Shown: positions 25,069-33,350, counted from the stretch's first letter. The stretch is 36,401 nt of DNA from an uncultured Methanobrevibacter sp. (GCF_947169325.1 NZ_CAMVPN010000016.1:1-36401), one strand, 5' to 3'. Translations and numbers: made by a program. Notes: generated by a model from the letters alone, not told the origin.

Positions 25069-25893
25069 TTAATCAAATTTCAGGCTGAAATTCAGGCTTC
25101 TTGATGAATGTGTCAATGCCCCGATTGAGATGATGTCGACACCCAAACTGGCATAATCAACAATAGTTTCATCAGTTATCCCACCTGAAACCTCAATCAA
25201 TGAATTTTGACGGATACCAAGTTTTTCAAGCTCGCTAATGACTTCACCGACTTCCTTAGGAGACATGTTGTCAAGCATTACAATGTCAGCACCGTTTTTC
25301 ACACATTCCACAGCATCATCCAAACTTTCAACTTCAATCTCTATTTTTTTAGAAAAGCTGACGTTCTCCTTAGCCTTTAGCAACGCTTCCAGAGGAGTTC
25401 CGCAGGCGGCAATGTGATTGTCCTTGATTAAAACCATATCATCAAGCGCAAATCTATGCGTATCTGCACCTCCAACCTGAAGAGCATGCTTGTCGAATTT
25501 ACCGATTGCAGGCGAAGTCTTTCGGGTTCCGGCAACCCTGACATCATAATCTTCAACCAGATTAACATAATGGCCTGCTGCACTGGCCACACCACTCATC
25601 CTCATCATAAGATTAAGTGCTGTCCGCTCAAGAAGCAATATTGTCCTTGCATCCCCTTTAAGTGAGATTAACACATCACCATTGGAGATTTTGCTTCCCT
25701 CAGCAAGCCAGAATCCGACATTAACGCCGCACTCTTTAAATAAATCACGAATAATGTTAATTCCAGCTAAAATTCCTTCATCTTTTGAAACAATATATGC
25801 ACTAGCCTCTTTACCTTCTTCAACCACTGCGTTTGAGGTAATATCGCCAAAACCTTCATCTTCAGCCAGCATATATTCTATAATCCTATCCAA
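25069..25893 (-). CDS. nadC: Nicotinate-nucleotide pyrophosphorylase (quinolinate phosphoribosyltransferase)
   Basis: The 274-residue NadC has E-R-T at 89-91, T-R-K-T at 123-126 and H-R at 146-147. Lys157 lies in I-K-D-N-H, E-I-E-V-E further on, and the phosphate-binding S-G-G-I-T near the C-terminus. It converts quinolinate and PRPP to nicotinate mononucleotide in de novo NAD synthesis. The start is TTG at 25893, supported by AGGTGATTTT directly upstream; the next in-frame ATG (residue 8) lacks a ribosome site and would cut the conserved N-terminus. The gene is divergent from rnz. The partner quinolinate synthase is two genes away on the other strand. The enzyme that supplies iminoaspartate is not in the window. 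Confidence 0.96.
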   Translation of the reverse strand: MDRIIEYMLAEDEGFGDITSNAVVEEGKEASAYIVSKDEGILAGINIIRDLFKECGVNVGFWLAEGSKISNGDVLISLKGDARTILLLERTALNLMMRMSGVASAAGHYVNLVEDYDVRVAGTRKTSPAIGKFDKHALQVGGADTHRFALDDMVLIKDNHIAACGTPLEALLKAKENVSFSKKIEIEVESLDDAVECVKNGADIVMLDNMSPKEVGEVISELEKLGIRQNSLIEVSGGITDETIVDYASLGVDIISIGALTHSSRSLNFSLKFD

Positions 25894-25961
25894 AAAATCA
25901 CCTAAAAGTTAATAATTATTAAAAATATATAGTTATTGTATAATATAAATTAAGTGATTTT

Positions 25962-26864
25962 ATGGAAATTATATTTTTAGGAACATCATCTGCAGTTCAC
26001 TCAAAAGAAAGAAATCAGGCCTCAATTGCATTTAAGGGAATGGGAGAAGTATTTCTTTTTGACTGCGGTGAAGGAACTCAAAGGCAAATGCTCTCTACAC
26101 TGGTAAGTCCAATGAAGATATCCAAAATATTCATTACCCATTATCACGGCGACCATATTTTAGGCCTTCCGGGATTATTGCAATCCCTAGGTTTGCATGG
26201 AAGAGAGGAAAAGCTGACAATATATGGTCCAAGAGGACTTGAAAAGGTTAAAAATGCAATATACAATTTTGGATATAGTAAAATCGAATTTCCAGTAGAG
26301 TTCATTGAAATCGATAGCGGAATTGTAGAGGAAACCGAAGAGTATGTCATAAAATCACAAATGGTAAGACACAACGTTCCGAATCTTGCATATTCAATCG
26401 AAGAGAAAAAAAGGCCAAGGTTTTTAAGAGAAAAGGCCATTGAGCTTGGCGTTCCCGAAGGCCCATTATTCGGAAAGCTTCACAGAGGAGAGGAAGTGGA
26501 AGTTGACGGCAAAATCATAAAACCTGAACAGGTTCTTGGAGATCCTCGAAAAGGAATTAAAATCACATATTCCGGAGATTCAAGACCCTGCGAGGAGATG
26601 ATTGAGTTTGCAAAGGACAGCACTGTGCTTATCCATGAATCAACATTTTCCAAAGAGGACAATGAAAATGCCGAAGCACATGCACATTCCACATCAGTGG
26701 ATGCAGCATATATTGCAAAGCAGTCAAACAGCAAAAGATTAATACTGACACATTTAAGTACCAGATATGGTGAAAATTACACTAAAATCATTTTAAATGA
26801 AGCCAAGGAGATATTTGAGAATACTGAATTGGCTCATGATTTGGAGACTTTTGAAATAAGATGA
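25962..26864 (+). CDS. rnz: Ribonuclease Z (tRNA 3' endonuclease)
   Basis: The 300-residue short-form RNase Z has the metallo-beta-lactamase core. It starts M-E-I-I-F-L-G-T-S-S-A, with the zinc motif H-Y-H-G-D-H at 60-65, then S-G-D-S-R in the middle and H-E-S-T-F and H-L-S near the end. An exosite arm region (about 150-200, with the G-P-L-F-G-K-L motif) is present. It removes the 3' trailer from precursor tRNAs before CCA completion. A GTGAT element lies just before the ATG at 25962. The gene leads a probable three-gene operon with the MscS-type channel gene (4-base gap) and nadA. Confidence 0.97.
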   Translation: MEIIFLGTSSAVHSKERNQASIAFKGMGEVFLFDCGEGTQRQMLSTLVSPMKISKIFITHYHGDHILGLPGLLQSLGLHGREEKLTIYGPRGLEKVKNAIYNFGYSKIEFPVEFIEIDSGIVEETEEYVIKSQMVRHNVPNLAYSIEEKKRPRFLREKAIELGVPEGPLFGKLHRGEEVEVDGKIIKPEQVLGDPRKGIKITYSGDSRPCEEMIEFAKDSTVLIHESTFSKEDNENAEAHAHSTSVDAAYIAKQSNSKRLILTHLSTRYGENYTKIILNEAKEIFENTELAHDLETFEIR

Positions 26865-26868
26865 TACC

Positions 26869-27627
26869 ATGATTTTTCCAACATTTATTGAGAATTTCGC
26901 AATTGTTCCCGTTTATATATTAGTTATTATCCTACTGACCGCAATAATAACTAGGATAATTGCATCTTCAATGAATAAAATGAGCAGATTCAAAGAGGAT
27001 ATGACTGCAATCTATCTTATACGTGATATAATCAATTACATAATCTATTTCATTGCATTGATGATTATTCTGCAGATGTTTGGAATCAATCTTGCAGGAA
27101 CATTATTGAGTTTAGGTATTGTCGGTATTGCAGTGAGTTTTGCTGCAAAGGACATCATATCCAACCTGTTTTCAGGAATGATTTTGATTCTCGGAAAAAG
27201 TATCAGGGTAGGAGACACCATTGAGGTTAACGGCGAAAAAGGATATGTTGAAAGGATTTACCTTAGATCAACAGTCATCGTCGATGATTTTGGAGTTAAA
27301 ATCCATATTCCTAACTCAACATTAACAGATGACCATTATCTGCAGTTCAAATCTCCCGAAAAATATCGGGTCGACACAATTGTAGGATTGCCTTTGGATG
27401 TGGATGTTGAGAGATTCAGCAATGAGATTATTGAAAAAATAGAATCTTATGATGAAATTGCTGAAAATCCGAAACCAGAAGTCTTTTCAAAGGAAATAAA
27501 ATTTGAGGAAGTCAGAGTCAAGGTGTCCTTTTGGGTAAAAAATTTAAACGATAAAGACAAATATAAATTAAAAATCACAAATGATATCAGAAAATGCATA
27601 AAAAATATGGGTGAAAATAATGAGTAG
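26869..27627 (+). CDS. MscS-family mechanosensitive channel
   Basis: The 252-residue protein has three membrane helices (about 8-32, 46-70 and 74-110). The pore-lining helix reads L-G-I-V-G-I-A-V-S-F-A-A-K-D-I-I-S-N-L-F-S-G, with the small-residue packing typical of MscS. The beta domain (G-D-T-I-E-V-N-G-x-K-G-Y-V-E) and an alpha/beta C-terminal domain follow. It is somewhat shorter than E. coli MscS. It should open under membrane tension to protect against hypo-osmotic shock. It begins 4 bases after rnz and overlaps nadA by 8 bases, so the three are likely one transcript, although their functions are unrelated. The ribosome site is poor, suggesting coupling to rnz translation. Confidence 0.95.
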   Translation: MIFPTFIENFAIVPVYILVIILLTAIITRIIASSMNKMSRFKEDMTAIYLIRDIINYIIYFIALMIILQMFGINLAGTLLSLGIVGIAVSFAAKDIISNLFSGMILILGKSIRVGDTIEVNGEKGYVERIYLRSTVIVDDFGVKIHIPNSTLTDDHYLQFKSPEKYRVDTIVGLPLDVDVERFSNEIIEKIESYDEIAENPKPEVFSKEIKFEEVRVKVSFWVKNLNDKDKYKLKITNDIRKCIKNMGENNE

Positions 27628-28537
27628 TTCAATCCAAGAAGAAATATTGAAACTGAAAGACGAGAAGAACGCTATTATCTTAGCGCACAATTACCAACCT
27701 AAAGAAATTCAAGAAATTGCCGATTTCCTAGGAGATTCACTTGAATTATGTATTAAAGCTTCTGAAATTGATGATAAAGATTTAGTTATCTTTTGCGGTG
27801 TCGATTTCATGGCTGAAACTGCTTTTATTCTAAATCCTGATAAAAAAATAGTTATTCCAACCTTAGAAGCGGAATGCCCTATGGCACACATGTTGCCTGA
27901 AGAGGAACTTTTAAAAGCAAAAGAGGAACATCCTGATGCAGGAGTCATCCTTTATGTGAACAGTATTGCGGAAGCAAAACAGCACGCAGACACATTGTGC
28001 ACTTCAGCAAATGCAGTTAAAGTTACTGAAAGCCTACCTCATGATAAAATCCTGTTTGGACCTGATAAGAACCTAGGAACCCATGTTGCTGCAAAGCTTG
28101 ATAAGGAAATCATACCTGTCCCAAAGGACGGACACTGCTATGTCCACAGACTGTTCCATATTGAAGATGTCGAGCTTAAAAGGGAGCAGCATCCTAACGC
28201 TGAAATCATTTGCCACCCAGAATGTGACATCAAAGTCCAAAATGCCTGTGATAAGGTAATGTCAACCGGAGGAATGCTAAGATACATTGCCGAAAGTGAC
28301 CATGATGAATTTGTCATCGGAACCGAAATAGACATGATTACAAGAATAAATTCAGAAGTTCCAGGCAAAAAATTGTATCCTCTACTTGAAGGAGCAATAT
28401 GCGAAACAATGAAACTGCACACATTGGAAAAAGTAAGGGATTCATTAATTAATGAAGAACCACAAGTCGTGCTTCCAAAAGAAGTGGCAGACAAATCCAG
28501 AAAAGCCGTGGAGCACATGCTTGAGGCATCAAAATAG
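27620..28537 (+). CDS. nadA: Quinolinate synthase
   Basis: The 305-residue NadA condenses iminoaspartate with dihydroxyacetone phosphate to quinolinate using a [4Fe-4S] cluster. The N-terminal I-I-L-A-H-N-Y-Q motif is present, and three Cys suited to the cluster lie at 86 (E-A-E-C-P-M), 202 (C-H-P-E-C) and 261 (G-A-I-C-E-T). I start it at the ATG at 27620, which follows GGGTGAAAATA. A GTG three codons earlier is part of that ribosome site. The start overlaps the end of the mscS-like gene by 8 bases (ATGAGTAG). Its product feeds NadC, whose gene is divergently placed 1.7 kb away. Confidence 0.97.
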   Translation: MSSSIQEEILKLKDEKNAIILAHNYQPKEIQEIADFLGDSLELCIKASEIDDKDLVIFCGVDFMAETAFILNPDKKIVIPTLEAECPMAHMLPEEELLKAKEEHPDAGVILYVNSIAEAKQHADTLCTSANAVKVTESLPHDKILFGPDKNLGTHVAAKLDKEIIPVPKDGHCYVHRLFHIEDVELKREQHPNAEIICHPECDIKVQNACDKVMSTGGMLRYIAESDHDEFVIGTEIDMITRINSEVPGKKLYPLLEGAICETMKLHTLEKVRDSLINEEPQVVLPKEVADKSRKAVEHMLEASK

Positions 28538-28571
28538 CTAGTTCAACTAGCTTTTAACTTTTTTTATTTTT
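28536..28571 (+). terminator. Terminator after nadA
   Basis: AGCTAGT, loop TCA, ACTAGCT forms a 7-bp stem beginning at the nadA stop codon. TTTAAC, seven Ts and further Ts follow. It lies at the convergent junction with the first alpha/beta-hydrolase gene and extends into that gene's last codons. Confidence 0.75.
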
Positions 28572-29510
28572 AAATTGTTTTAAAAATGATATTATCTCAA
28601 AACCCATATCAGAATAATCTTCTTCATCATAATAATTTTCAGTTTTAGATGGGAATACAATAACCTTTGAATCATTAATTAAATCTGCTAAAGGGAGAGT
28701 ATCTTTTTGAGGATTGAAAAACAAATACCCTTCAACACCTAAAATTAATGATTTGGCTTTAACATTATGCAGTTTATCCTCAACATCAAATTTTAGCATG
28801 CAATCGTTTCTAGATTTAAAATCATGAATATCTATAAATAATCCATCATCAACATAATCTTCCATCAATGCGTCTATCTCATCATTAGACAGGTTTTCTA
28901 CAACATTAGTTGGAAAATAACCTGCAAATAACAATCTAAATAACGCAACAGACAACATGGAAAAAGAAGAACTGTAATTATCTGTGTAAAAATCCTCAGA
29001 GGATTCAATTATACTTTCAGCACATTTAACAAAAATATAACGATGAGCATATGTTTTAAAAGAGGAATTTAAAACTATAATGAATTCCATGTCATCAGGA
29101 TATTCGCAAGCCCAGGTAAATACTTCAAATCCACCAAATCCCTCTCCAATCAATCCTAAACAATTTTTAATATTGAATTTTTCGGCCAAAAACTGCCTTT
29201 TGAAATTTACACGATCCTTAAAAGTATAACTTGGAAAATTATATTTCAAACCGGTTGTTGATGGAGAACAAGACCCCGGAACTCCCAATGAGAAAATATT
29301 AATGAAAAAAAATTCATTCTTATCAAAATCCTGATTTCTAATTAAATCATGGTGTTTGGCTAAAATGGAACGCCCTCCATAAAGGTTGGGGCAATAAACA
29401 ATTGCATTTACAATGTTTCCATTCTCATCATATTTTGGGATTCCACTGACGCCATATTCAACATTAACGTTTTCAAGTATTTGACCTGACTCGAATTCAA
29501 AAGAATCCAT
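28554..29510 (-). CDS. Alpha/beta-hydrolase paralog lacking the catalytic triad (copy 1)
   Basis: This 318-residue protein is related to the homoserine O-acetyltransferase-like branch of alpha/beta-hydrolases and is a paralog of the genes at 29614 and 31023. The nucleophile elbow reads G-E-G-F-G-G (122-127), so the serine is Gly124. The acid position is Tyr and the histidine position is Asn when aligned with the copy at 31023 (S125, D263, H293). The core S-C-S-P-S-T-T-G-L-K and V-N-F-K-R-Q-F-L segments remain intact, so it looks like a folded pseudoenzyme rather than a decayed gene. Its closest relative is copy 2. The N-terminal M-D-S-F-E-F-E-S-G matches copy 3. No clear ribosome site precedes the ATG. 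Confidence 0.82.
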   Translation of the reverse strand: MDSFEFESGQILENVNVEYGVSGIPKYDENGNIVNAIVYCPNLYGGRSILAKHHDLIRNQDFDKNEFFFINIFSLGVPGSCSPSTTGLKYNFPSYTFKDRVNFKRQFLAEKFNIKNCLGLIGEGFGGFEVFTWACEYPDDMEFIIVLNSSFKTYAHRYIFVKCAESIIESSEDFYTDNYSSSFSMLSVALFRLLFAGYFPTNVVENLSNDEIDALMEDYVDDGLFIDIHDFKSRNDCMLKFDVEDKLHNVKAKSLILGVEGYLFFNPQKDTLPLADLINDSKVIVFPSKTENYYDEEDYSDMGFEIISFLKQFKNKKS

Positions 29511-29613
29511 AACATAAATGCCACTTTCAACATTAAATTTAGTATAAATAATACCACAACCATTTTAGAATACCAATAACATTTAAAATTAAATATCTGT
29601 GTGAAGAAACTGA

Positions 29614-30606
29614 TTATTCCTTAATGTCATTTAAAAATTCATTAAAATCATCCATTAAAGGAGTATAATCCACATAACCACTAGGATCTTTCTGTGATTC
29701 ATAAAGAAGAATTTTGGAATTTTCAATCAAATCTTCTAAAGGAACAGCATCATGCACAGGAGAAAAATATAAATGATCAGGTGAACTGATAATAAATGCC
29801 TTTGCCTTGATGTTTTTCAACTTGTCTTCAACATCATAATCTATTATACAGTCATTCCTGAATTTAAAGTCATAAATATCAGTGAATAAACCTTCATCCA
29901 CAAAATCATCCATCAAAACATCGATTTCATCATTTGACATTTCCTGAAAGATCTGCTTTGAAAAATGGTTTGAATAAAGCAACCTATAAATGGAAACCAT
30001 CATACGGGACAAGGTTTCACTGTAAATCTCATTATAAAAATCATCAGTGGATTCAATTATGCTGTCTATAGCTTTAGAGATAACATATCTATATCCATTC
30101 GTTTTAAAGGAACTGTCTCCTACAATGAAAAAATCCATTTCATCAGGATATTCGCAGGCCCATGTATAAATTTCATAACCTCCGACTCCACGGCCGGCAA
30201 GACCATGAACCCTATCCATATTGAACTTTTCTTTTAGGAATTGCCTTTTAAAATTGACCCTGTCCTTAAGAGTATAACTTGGAAAATTATGTTTAAGTCC
30301 TGTTGTTGATGGAGAACATGAATTTGGAAATCCCAAAGATGTAATAGATATAAAACAATAATCATTATAGTCAAAGGGTTCGCCTTCCCCCGTAAGATGA
30401 TATTCATCCAGATATGAAGAGTAGTTTCCATTGAATTTATGACAATATATGATTGCATTCGTTATTCTACCTTCATCATCATATTTTGGACTACCGTAAA
30501 CAGAATATTCTACTTCAACATTTTTAAGAACATCCCCATTTTCAAAAGAGAATTCGTCCATAATATGTCGGCCATAACCCAAAATAGACTCATCATCACT
30601 AAACAT
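29614..30606 (-). CDS. Alpha/beta-hydrolase paralog lacking the catalytic triad (copy 2)
   Basis: This 330-residue paralog has the elbow sequence G-R-G-V-G-G (138-143), with Gly140 in place of the nucleophile. By alignment the acid position is His and the histidine position is Pro. It is very similar to copy 1 in S-C-S-P-S-T-T-G-L-K-x-N-F-P-S-Y-T and V-N-F-K-R-Q-F-L, so the two probably arose by a late duplication after the triad was lost. It carries 15 residues before the M-D-E-F-S-F-E-N-G start equivalent. I keep this longer form because AGAGGT precedes the ATG at 30606, while the inner ATG has no ribosome site. Ligand binding or dimerisation with the active copy are possible roles. Confidence 0.82.
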   Translation of the reverse strand: MFSDDESILGYGRHIMDEFSFENGDVLKNVEVEYSVYGSPKYDDEGRITNAIIYCHKFNGNYSSYLDEYHLTGEGEPFDYNDYCFISITSLGFPNSCSPSTTGLKHNFPSYTLKDRVNFKRQFLKEKFNMDRVHGLAGRGVGGYEIYTWACEYPDEMDFFIVGDSSFKTNGYRYVISKAIDSIIESTDDFYNEIYSETLSRMMVSIYRLLYSNHFSKQIFQEMSNDEIDVLMDDFVDEGLFTDIYDFKFRNDCIIDYDVEDKLKNIKAKAFIISSPDHLYFSPVHDAVPLEDLIENSKILLYESQKDPSGYVDYTPLMDDFNEFLNDIKE

Positions 30607-30757
30607 AATTTACCTCTAAATATTCAATTTATTATCTAACATATATAAAATTACCCCATTAAAAAAATAGAGTATAACATTGTTTAAAAAATAGAGCCTA
30701 GTTTAATTCATGTGTAAAAAAAATAAAATAATAAATTAAAAATAATGCCAAAAAAAG

Positions 30758-31033
30758 TCACATGTCTTCTAAAAACCCTGACAGAAATACATTCATTTCA
30801 ATTTCCTCACGGGCTATGAAGTCATCCAATCTGATTTTGGCCACATCACTTTGAAATGGATATAACTCATCATCAAAATACATCCTCACTTGAAAAACCT
30901 CGCCGTTAATGTCAGTTTCCTCAACAAGATTTTCGCTTAGATACTCCATTTGCCCCTCTGACAGACCAGTCACATCATAGACAATGTAGTTTTTATCATC
31001 TATTCTCCCATAATCAACAATATTAACTATCAT
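30758..31033 (-). CDS. Small acidic protein of unknown function
   Basis: The 91-residue protein starts M-I-V-N-I-V-D-Y-G at the ATG at 31033, overlapping the end of the active alpha/beta-hydrolase gene by 11 bases. GGGG lies upstream as a possible ribosome site. It is acidic, with predicted strands and helices (Y-I-V-Y-D-V-T-G-L-S-E-G-Q-M-E-Y-L; F-Q-V-R-M-Y-F-D-D-E), and has no membrane segment. I do not recognise a domain. The overlap indicates coupled expression with the hydrolase at 31023, which makes an accessory role plausible. The 151 bases between it and copy 2 are AT-rich and carry two AAAAAATAGAG words. Confidence 0.65.
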   Translation of the reverse strand: MIVNIVDYGRIDDKNYIVYDVTGLSEGQMEYLSENLVEETDINGEVFQVRMYFDDELYPFQSDVAKIRLDDFIAREEIEMNVFLSGFLEDM

Positions 31034-31973
31034 CAAACTGCCCCAGGAAATCTTCCAGTTCATATGAAATGTTTTCAAGCTCGTTAAAGCACAGATGCCC
31101 CAATTCAGAGTCCATTATTATCAATTCGGAATCTTCAATCATTTCAGACATCGGGATTGCATCAAGTTCCGGCGGGAAATGCGGATCCTGCTTGCATGCA
31201 ACAATCAGCACTTTGGATTTGATTTTGTCCAAATCCGCTTCGACATTAAAGTTCATGCTGGCCCCATTGCAGTATTTCAAATCGTAAATGTCACTTTCAA
31301 TCATTTCATTTCCAAAATCCTCAAATTCAATTGCCAATTCTTCATTGGTTTTTGCCCTTAGGGCCTCTTTTGAAAGACCAAAATTGAATTCGGCGAGACT
31401 GGCAATTCTTAAGGTTCTGATTAGAGAATAAGTGAGTTCCCCTTTTGCATAGTCAGGGTCTGATGTGATGATCTCATCGACGAAATTTGATAAAATGAAA
31501 TCATGTCCTGCAACCTTATAGCTGCTTACGCCGCAAATGATGAAGTCCTGAAAGTCAGGATATTCAATGGCCTGAGTCAGACCGACAAAACCTCCCATTG
31601 AATTTCCAATTAATCCCAGTACATGCTCAATTCCAAATTTCTCGGCCAAAAACTGCTTTTGGAAATTCACAACATCTCTCATGGTATATTTTGGGAATTT
31701 ATTTTTAAGACCTGTCAATGAAGGAGAACATGATCCTGAGGAACCTAAAGCAGTCATGCTGATAAAGAAGTATTTTTCACCGTCAAACGGACAGCCTTCA
31801 AAGGTCAACGGCAATATCTTGTTGATTCCCATAAATGAGCCTAAAGAACCTGCACAATAAAGAATTGCATTTTTAATCAAACCGTTTTCATCATATTTTG
31901 GAGTCCCATAAGTCATATATTCGACTTTAACGTCCTTCAGCACTTCACCATTTTCAAATTCAAATGAATCCAT
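31023..31973 (-). CDS. Alpha/beta-hydrolase, homoserine O-acetyltransferase-like, intact triad (copy 3)
   Basis: The 316-residue protein has a complete alpha/beta-hydrolase triad: Ser125 in G-N-S-M-G-G (123-128), Asp263 in K-Q-D-P-H-F-P-P and His293 in E-L-G-H-L-C. Overall it resembles MetX-like acyltransferases, which use the same triad to acylate homoserine. It lacks enough family-specific residues for me to assign that reaction, so a hydrolase or acyltransferase of unknown substrate is the safe call. It is the only one of three tandem paralogs with the triad. The ATG at 31973 is weakly supplied (AAAGGAAAG 8 bases upstream) and overlaps the stop of a possible 19-codon leader ORF. The small acidic protein gene overlaps its 3' end. 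Confidence 0.82.
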   Translation of the reverse strand: MDSFEFENGEVLKDVKVEYMTYGTPKYDENGLIKNAILYCAGSLGSFMGINKILPLTFEGCPFDGEKYFFISMTALGSSGSCSPSLTGLKNKFPKYTMRDVVNFQKQFLAEKFGIEHVLGLIGNSMGGFVGLTQAIEYPDFQDFIICGVSSYKVAGHDFILSNFVDEIITSDPDYAKGELTYSLIRTLRIASLAEFNFGLSKEALRAKTNEELAIEFEDFGNEMIESDIYDLKYCNGASMNFNVEADLDKIKSKVLIVACKQDPHFPPELDAIPMSEMIEDSELIIMDSELGHLCFNELENISYELEDFLGQFDDS

Positions 31974-32032
31974 TACAAATTCTTTCCTTTCACCTTCAAA
32001 AAATTCCTCATCGAAAATATGAATTCCCCCAT
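31973..32032 (-). other. Possible 19-codon leader ORF before the active hydrolase
   Basis: On the minus strand AGGATTAT precedes an ATG at 32032 that encodes MGEFIFSMRNFLKVKGKNL and stops at TAA, overlapping the hydrolase ATG as TAATG. This arrangement would allow translational coupling or control. An alternative is that the same DNA, in the hydrolase frame, encodes an N-terminal extension (G-G-I-H-I-F-D-E-E-F-F-E-G-E), but no standard start codon is available for it. Confidence 0.25.
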
Positions 32033-32060
32033 ATAATCCTAATAACTAATCTAAAAAACA

Positions 32061-32077
32061 AATTATTTAAATTAAAC
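32061..32077. promoter_or_regulatory. Shared AT-rich core of a divergent promoter
   Basis: AATTATTTAAATTAAAC carries the near-palindrome TTATTTAAAT. It is centred about 27 bases before the nucS ATG (32095) on the plus strand and about 27 bases before the AGGA/ATG region on the minus strand (32040). One TATA element could therefore serve both directions. Confidence 0.4.
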
Positions 32078-32094
32078 TAAACAATGTTATTGTG

Positions 32095-32877
32095 ATGAAA
32101 TATAAAATTTTAGAAAAACCTAGTTGTGATGAGGCTTACGATTTGGTTCATGAAGCCTTAAGAAAAAAGGCAACAATACTCGTTTTTGCCTGCTGCAAAG
32201 TCAACTATGAAGGCCGTGCCATAAGCGAACTCAACTGGGGAGAAAGAATCATAATGATAAAGCCGGATGGATCATTTTTAATCCACCAAGAAAAGAAAGT
32301 GGAACCCGTCAACTGGCAGCCACCTAAATCACGAACAAGGACCTACATCAAAAACGACAATCTCTTTTTAGAAAGTCACAGAAGGACTCCCAAGGAATTG
32401 CTAACTGTCGAGATTAAAAAAATCCAGTTCATCAATTTTGCCAATATCGAGGACTTTGAAGAGCTTGAACAGGCAGGATATGAAAAGGACATGGGTGACA
32501 TGATAATGGACAAGCCACACCTGATTGAAGAAGGATTTACACCAACTGCAAGAGAATACAGTGTGGAGCATGGCTTCATTGACATTTTAGGAAAGGACAG
32601 TGACAATAACTTAATGATATTGGAGTTAAAAGCACGTAAGGCAGGCGTCAATGCAGTGAAACAATTGAAAAGATATATCATGGACTTTGAAAATACTGAA
32701 AATGATTACCTGAAAGACTGCAAGGCCCAAAAGAAAAAGATAAGAGGCCTTCTTGTTGCACCATCACTCATGGACGATGCTAAAGAGATGATTAACGAGG
32801 AAGGCATTGAATTTGTTGCAATAGAACCTCCTCGAGAGTTAAAAAGAGATAAAAAAGTAACATTAGATGCATTCTAA
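32095..32877 (+). CDS. nucS: Endonuclease NucS/EndoMS
   Basis: The 260-residue protein has the NucS layout: an N-terminal DNA-binding beta domain (about 1-110) and a C-terminal RecB-like nuclease domain. The nuclease motif is complete: Asp163 in G-F-I-D-I-L-G, and Glu177 with Lys179 in L-E-L-K-A-R-K. In archaea and actinobacteria the enzyme cuts both strands at mismatches, giving a non-MutS mismatch repair route. The last residues V-T-L-D-A-F resemble a degenerate sliding-clamp (PCNA) binding tail. I use the ATG at 32095; a GTG one codon earlier is possible. No ribosome site is present and the TATA position fits a leaderless mRNA. The 3' end overlaps the convergent neighbour by 4 bases. Confidence 0.93.
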   Translation: MKYKILEKPSCDEAYDLVHEALRKKATILVFACCKVNYEGRAISELNWGERIIMIKPDGSFLIHQEKKVEPVNWQPPKSRTRTYIKNDNLFLESHRRTPKELLTVEIKKIQFINFANIEDFEELEQAGYEKDMGDMIMDKPHLIEEGFTPTAREYSVEHGFIDILGKDSDNNLMILELKARKAGVNAVKQLKRYIMDFENTENDYLKDCKAQKKKIRGLLVAPSLMDDAKEMINEEGIEFVAIEPPRELKRDKKVTLDAF

Positions 32878-33350
32878 TCCAATGCATCCTCAATTTTTTT
32901 CAATTCCTGTTCATAGAATTTCTCAGTGAATTCATTGGCAGGAGTGGAAGTTGTAACATGGCACTCCTTTTGCAATTTGTAGATAAGATATTCTTCGCCG
33001 TCGAGAGGCAATGTGCCCTCGCTTATGACTTCAAGACCATCTAATTCTGAGGCAATATTGTCAAATTCAGTTTGCTCCAATTCAATGACCTCATCCAATT
33101 CCATATCCTGAACTTTGGGATTCAACTGCATTGCAATGGCTACAAATCCATTTACCTTTTTATCGGAAATTGAAAATTCAGAATTTCTTATTTCCTCCAT
33201 GGATGATTTGACATGTTTTAAAGTATTTTTTGTAACCGGAATTTCATTGGAAAGTCCAATCTGGTTAATTTCATAGTTGTTTTTCCAATTGCCTATCTTA
33301 TAAACCGCATAATTTATATCATCAACATCAATAATTTTATTATCTTCCAT
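32874..33350 (-). CDS. Protein of unknown function, cytoplasmic, acidic
   Basis: I do not recognise this 158-residue protein. It starts at the ATG at 33350, chosen because GTGATAAC lies directly upstream; the open frame continues 20 codons further without a ribosome site. It has no signal or membrane segment. The sequence is acidic and alternates strands and helices (Y-A-V-Y-K-I-G-N-W-K-N-N-Y-E-I; V-N-G-F-V-A-I-A-M-Q-L; C-H-V-T-T-S-T-P-A-N-E-F-T-E). Its stop overlaps that of nucS by 4 bases in convergent orientation, so sense-antisense contact between the two transcripts is possible. Confidence 0.7.
   Translation of the reverse strand: MEDNKIIDVDDINYAVYKIGNWKNNYEINQIGLSNEIPVTKNTLKHVKSSMEEIRNSEFSISDKKVNGFVAIAMQLNPKVQDMELDEVIELEQTEFDNIASELDGLEVISEGTLPLDGEEYLIYKLQKECHVTTSTPANEFTEKFYEQELKKIEDALD

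Noticed and set aside
30660-30757. Two AAAAAATAGAG words as a possible direct-repeat regulatory element
   Set aside because: They are short, A-rich and not at promoter distance from the flanking genes, so chance is the simplest explanation.
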